Part shown: piece by piece, positions 51,256 through 54,729 of the stretch | Layout: each line of letters begins with the position of its first letter | How positions within the stretch are numbered: the first letter of the stretch is position 1 | Source of the DNA: Bacillus sp. REN16 | GTDB lineage: Bacteria > Bacillota > Bacilli > Bacillales > Bacillaceae_L | Direction: 5' to 3' | Assembly (NCBI RefSeq): GCF_020731355.1 | Contig: NZ_JAJFZK010000016.1 | Coordinates: 1 to 54,729, forward strand | DNA: 54,729 nt | The notes under the pieces: generated by a model | Told to the model about the DNA's origin: nothing | Seen by the model: only the letters and a program-made list of their open reading frames with translations | Databases searched by the model: none | Program-made: the position numbers and the translations under genes

Positions 51256-52548
51256 GTGAACTTTGGAAAAGTAAATGTAACAATTGAAGGTGGTTTTGAC
51301 AACATTGAACTACCGAAAATGATAAAGGTTCATCAAAAATTTAATGATGAAAAAATTGCCGATGTTGAAACACATATTTCGAATGAGCTAGCCGAGAAAA
51401 TGGTTCTAGCAAATTTACAAGGAAAAAGAATTGCCATAACAGCTGGAAGTAGAGGAATCAAAGATATCGATAAAATTACGAAGAAGGTGTTAGATGAGTT
51501 AAAGGATGCTGGGGCTGAACCCTTCATTGTACCAGCAATGGGGAGCCACGGAGGAGCCACGGCGGAAGGTCAAAAGCACTTTTTGGAAAACTACAACATT
51601 ACGGAAGAAAGTATGAATGTACCAATTATCTCATCCATGGATACGGTAAAGGTAGGAATGCTTGATGAAGGGATTCCCGTATATTGTGATAAAAATGCCT
51701 ACAACTCTGATGGAATAGTCTTGATAAACAAAGTTAAGCCACATGCAGATTTCAAGGGTGACTATGAAAGTGGATTAGTCAAAATGATGGTTATTGGTCT
51801 TGGAAAACATGCTGGCGCGACAAGTCTTCATAAACAAGGCTTTGATACATTCCATTATCTCCTTCCTCGTGCAGCAGAGCAATTTTTAAAAGGAGCACCG
51901 GTTATATTTGGATTGGCTATTGTGGAAAATGCGTATGATGATATTATGCGAATTGAAGCAATCCATCCGGAGCATATTTTAGACAGAGAAAAAGACTTAT
52001 TGAAGCTTGCGAAGGAAAATATTGCTCGTATTAATGTCAACGACATCGATGTCCTAATTGTTGATGAAATTGGAAAAAACATAAGCGGTGAGGGAATGGA
52101 TCCGAACGTCACGGGTCGTCCTGGTTCTATGTTAAAAGAGGGTTTCGATGCCCCAGATATTAAAAAAATTGTTGTACTTGATGTAACAAAGCAGTCCCAT
52201 GGAAACGGTGCAGGAATTGGAATGAGTGACATTTCCACGACTAAATGTGTAAGTAAGATTGACCTTGGAACGATGTATACTAACTCAATTACAGCGACTA
52301 TTTTAGATCCCGCAAAATTACCGGTTCTCATGAATAATGATAAGGAAGCAATTGTGATTGCTTTAAAAACGTGTAATAGAGTGGATCCTAAGAACGCAAA
52401 AATCATTCGCATTAAAAACACACTTGAACTAGACGAAGTCGAAGTGTCAGTGGCCTATTTGGAACATGTGAAAAATACAGAAGGATTCACACTTGCTTCA
52501 GAACCATATCCATTTGAGTTTAATGAAAATGGCAATCTTTTTGAGTAG
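51256..52548 (+). CDS. LarA-family nickel-pincer racemase/epimerase homologue
   Basis: 430 residues, GTG start after AGAAGGTGAACGAAA. LarA-type blocks are seen: VPAMGSHGGATAEGQ near 95 (His of the active site), KPHADFKGDYESGLVKMMVI near 160 containing a His and the Lys expected to hold the nickel-pincer nucleotide, and GLGKHAGATS with the second His. Homologues racemise lactate or malate or epimerise gluconate. Here it would invert C2 of a sugar acid. No larB, larC or larE is in the window, so cofactor would come from elsewhere. Conserved tail NITG-like blocks include NVTGRPGSMLKEG. Confidence 0.7.
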   Translation: MNFGKVNVTIEGGFDNIELPKMIKVHQKFNDEKIADVETHISNELAEKMVLANLQGKRIAITAGSRGIKDIDKITKKVLDELKDAGAEPFIVPAMGSHGGATAEGQKHFLENYNITEESMNVPIISSMDTVKVGMLDEGIPVYCDKNAYNSDGIVLINKVKPHADFKGDYESGLVKMMVIGLGKHAGATSLHKQGFDTFHYLLPRAAEQFLKGAPVIFGLAIVENAYDDIMRIEAIHPEHILDREKDLLKLAKENIARINVNDIDVLIVDEIGKNISGEGMDPNVTGRPGSMLKEGFDAPDIKKIVVLDVTKQSHGNGAGIGMSDISTTKCVSKIDLGTMYTNSITATILDPAKLPVLMNNDKEAIVIALKTCNRVDPKNAKIIRIKNTLELDEVEVSVAYLEHVKNTEGFTLASEPYPFEFNENGNLFE

Positions 52549-52573
52549 GGGGTAAAGTGATGTTAGTCTAAAT

Positions 52574-53258
52574 ATTGGACACAGTAAATTGGGAGAAACT
52601 ATCGTATAATATTATCTAACAAATCATTGATCGAAGTGTCCAATATGACGACAAGAAGAAAATATGACAAAGAATTTAAACTAGATGCTGTTAGAATAGT
52701 GGAGGACGGAAAAAGAATAGCAGAAGTAGGGCGCGAGCTAAACCTTGCCGAACAAACTTTACACAATTGGGTCAAAAAATTTAAGGAAGACAAAGATGAT
52801 GCATTCGTAGGAAGTAGTAATTTAAAGCCGGAAGACAAAACTGTACGGGATTTACAAATAAAGATTACGTGATTTAGAAGAGGAAAATGTCATCTTAAAA
52901 AAGGCTATGGGCATCTTCGCAAAAAACCAGAAGTATTTATAGCTTCATAGATGAACACCGACATGAGTTTCGTGTGGCGAAGATGTGCGATGTACTAAGT
53001 GTTTCAAAAAGTGGATTCTACGCATGGAAGAAGCGTACAAAGAGTACGCAAAAAATTCAAAAAGAAAAGCTTACTGCCGAAATAAAAAAGACACATTTGG
53101 AATCTAGAAGTATTTATGGCAGCAAAAAAAGCACAAAGGTATTAAACAGAAAATGTATCCCTGTATCACAGAAAACGGTATCACGGATTATGCAAGAAGA
53201 AGGTATTCGCCCTAAGACAGTCAAAAAATGCAAAGCAACAACGAATTCAAAACATTAA
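52574..53258 (+). pseudogene. IS3-family element, orfA frameshifted and orfB truncated
   Basis: orfA starts at ATG 52645 (KYDKEFKLDAVRIVEDGKRI, then AEVGRELNLAEQTLHNWVKK) and loses frame near 52862. The lost frame resumes as LRDLEEENVILKKAMGIFAK. orfB begins with FIDEHRHEFRVAKMCDVLSV, then SKSGFYAWKKR and HLESRSIYGSKK, but stops at 53258 before the DDE core, where Tn3 sequence begins. The left end is near TTGGACACAG. Confidence 0.75.
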
Positions 53259-53269
53259 CTTCCAGATAA

Positions 53270-54110
53270 CACCAATGTGTCTCAATGGCGCATGTATGAA
53301 GATGCAATGAATAAAGCCTAAGCCGCATTGGTAGATTTTATTACAAATTACAATTGTCTTCCTAATTTAGGAGACGGTACAACTTCTTCGTCAGACGGAA
53401 TGAGAATGCAGTTAGGTGCTTCATCACTACATGCAGATGCAAACCCACATTACGGAACTGGAAAAGGGGGCCACCATCTGTCGATTTATGAGTGATCAGT
53501 TCTCTTCTTACTACACAAAGATTATTCATATTAATTCAAGGGATGCGATTCATGTTTTGGATGGTTTATATACCACGAGACTGATCTAAACAAAGAGGAA
53601 TATTATACAGACACGGCCGGTTACATAGACCAAATCTTCGAATTGACCTATTTATTGGGTTTAAATTCGCTCAAGGATAAGAGATCTATCGGGCTCAAAA
53701 TTATTTGTAATAGATAAAGCAAGGAAGTATCCAAAATTAGAAACTATTTTTCTTAGACAAATAATTACAAAGGTCATTGAAGAAAATTATGAGGATGTTT
53801 TGCGATTAGCTCATTCAATAAGAGAGGAACAGTCTCAGCATCCCTTATTATGGGGAAACTGGGTTCTTATTCAAGACATAACAGCTTAGCTAAAGCGCTA
53901 CGCGAAATGGTACGAATAGAAAAAACGATCTTTATTCTTAATTACATTTCGGATGAATCTCTAAGAAGAAAAATACAAAGAGGATTGAATAAAGGAGAAG
54001 CTATGAATGGACTGGCAAGAGCTATTTTCTTCGGAAAACAAGGAGAGTCTAGGGAACGAACCATACAGCATCAGCTCCAAAGAGCGAGTACTTTAAACAT
54101 AATCATTTCT
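53270..54110 (+). pseudogene. tnpA: Tn3-family transposase, decayed C-terminal part
   Basis: Several frames give the last third of TnpA: TTSSSDGMRMQLGASSLHAD, NPHYGTGKG, then shifted CRFMSDQFSSYYTKIIHINS and RDAIHVLDGL, then KVIEENYEDVLRLAHSIREE, and finally the open stretch 53850-54110 with GKLGSYSRHNSLAKALREMV and RRKIQRGLNKGEAMNGLARA. At least three frameshifts. It is a different copy from the fragment at 38955. Confidence 0.75.
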
Positions 54111-54148
54111 GGGGTCAGCCGACAAAACGCAGATATTATGCGCTAAAG
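54111..54148 (+). repeat. 38-bp Tn3-type terminal inverted repeat
   Basis: Begins GGGGTCAGCCGACAAAACGC and ends ATGCGCTAAAG, exactly 38 bases. It shows the outer GGGGTC and inner CTAAG-like end of Tn3-family repeats. The GGGG tip faces left, so the transposon it bounds extends to the right, out of the window. It cuts off the tnpA relic abruptly, suggesting insertion into or one-sided recombination at that gene. Confidence 0.6.
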
Positions 54149-54530
54149 AGAATTTATTGGAAACGAAAGTTGTTGCCCCAATAATGAAAGATCGTATCTG
54201 CTTCTTCCTGATACGCCACCCGTTCGTAATATAAGTCAACCGGAAATTAAACTATACCCTTTGTATAATATCCACGTTTTGTCGAAAGGACCCTTTGACT
54301 ATTTTAGAAACCAATGTTATAATATTTCGAATTCCCTATTTCTTCTAGGAAATACTTCTTTTTTCAATGGTACATATTCAGTCTTTAGAGTCTTGTCTTA
54401 ATTTTAAGAAAAAGGCTTATACGTGAGAGTGCCAAGATCTAAGATTAAGTGATTCGTTTTAAACCTTTAAATGAAAGTGTTTTACATCTAAATTAGCTTA
54501 TTAAAATTGCGCGCTTCCCTATGTTTAATA
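54149..54530. other. 382-base stretch without a supported gene
   Basis: On the minus strand a short tail (DLYYERVAYQEEADTIFHYW, stop near 54159) reads like the end of a protein, but a stop lies only 30 codons upstream. Nothing else is convincing. Confidence 0.25.
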
Positions 54531-54576
54531 AAGCTGACTCTAAATTACGTCAAATGACGAAATTTTGAGTCAGCTT
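54531..54576. terminator. Hairpin AAGCTGACTC/GAGTCAGCTT
   Basis: A 10-bp perfect stem with an inner pairing of ACGTCA-like bases, T-rich on the right. It lies 14 bases beyond the stop of the minus-strand gene at 54591 and can serve either strand. Confidence 0.6.
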
Positions 54577-54590
54577 CTTTTCTTATTTCA

Positions 54591-54729
54591 TTATACTTCT
54601 GTTACTGCTTTCCCTTCTTCTATTCGCTCAACAAATTGCCCAATTTCTAGAATATTTAAATCCTGGATTCCCGACATGTGTAACGAGGGAAAACTCCCAT
54701 AAACATTGTAGTGACAATGATTTTGGGAG
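54591..54729 (-). CDS. C-terminal end of an unrecognised gene, partial
   Basis: The minus-strand frame is open from the window edge for about 45 codons to a TAA at 54591-54593. It contains HYNVYGSFPSLHMSGIQDLN and ends QFVERIEEGKAVTEV. A terminator follows. Family not recognised; the codon pattern looks natural. Confidence 0.45.
   Translation of the reverse strand, partial: SQNHCHYNVYGSFPSLHMSGIQDLNILEIGQFVERIEEGKAVTEV

Noticed and set aside
51855..52421. 188-codon minus-strand frame inside the LarA-family gene
   Set aside because: Antisense shadow of a well-supported gene; composition is typical of reverse-strand noise.

Overview
The window is AT-rich DNA from a Bacillaceae-type Firmicute. 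The signs are Bacillus-style AGGAGG ribosome sites with many TTG/GTG starts, an FbpB-family peptide, UvrX/YolD-type SOS genes, LexA- and CcpA-like sites, and FrlR/FadR-type GntR regulators. A Rep_3-family initiator directly downstream of an iteron array (39.6-41.5 kb), many small backbone genes, three toxin-antitoxin loci and dense IS/Tn3 debris indicate a large plasmid.

Layout. (1) 0-0.5 kb: the end of an IS1634-like transposase and a decayed gene. (2) 0.5-12.2 kb: one catabolic cluster made of a PfkB sugar kinase, HyuA and HyuB (ATP-dependent hydantoinase/oxoprolinase), a FrlB-like SIS deglycase, an MmgE/PrpD protein, an ABC sugar importer without its own ATPase, and a GntR/UTRA regulator. 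It looks like a fructosamine (frl) operon into which a ring-opening enzyme and an MmgE/PrpD enzyme have been built. (3) 12.4-23.4 kb: a broken and an intact tyrosine recombinase, an hsdR relic, an MqsR-like/MqsA-Panacea toxin-antitoxin pair, a dif-like site, several micro-genes, a truncated kdgK and an IS3-family element. (4) 23.8-35.6 kb: MazEF, a LexA-controlled uvrX-yolD operon, a RelA/SpoT-fold toxin with a Panacea antitoxin, small DNA-binding proteins, a small-RNA-like unit, a broken ribbon-helix-helix gene and an uncharacterised membrane-protein operon. (5) 35.7-39.6 kb: fragments of three transposons. (6) 39.6-41.5 kb: replication origin and initiator. (7) 41.7-52.5 kb: a second catabolic island with a polytopic permease, FCD-type GntR regulator, TRAP transporter (DctPQM), 2-hydroxyacid dehydrogenase, KDPG-type aldolase, RraA-like protein, DgoK-like kinase and a LarA-family nickel racemase homologue. 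(8) 52.6-54.7 kb: a broken IS3 element, a decayed Tn3 tnpA ending in a 38-bp Tn3-type terminal repeat, and the end of an unrecognised gene.

How the genes may work together. In island (2) the importer would bring in a glycated amino compound, HyuAB would open a lactam or hydantoin-like ring using ATP, and kinase plus deglycase would yield glucose 6-phosphate and a free amine. This is inferred from gene company; the substrate is unknown. Island (7) would import a sugar acid and degrade it through 2-keto-3-deoxy-sugar-acid phosphorylation and aldol cleavage; no sugar-acid dehydratase is visible. The remaining genes serve replication, stability, DNA repair and transposition.
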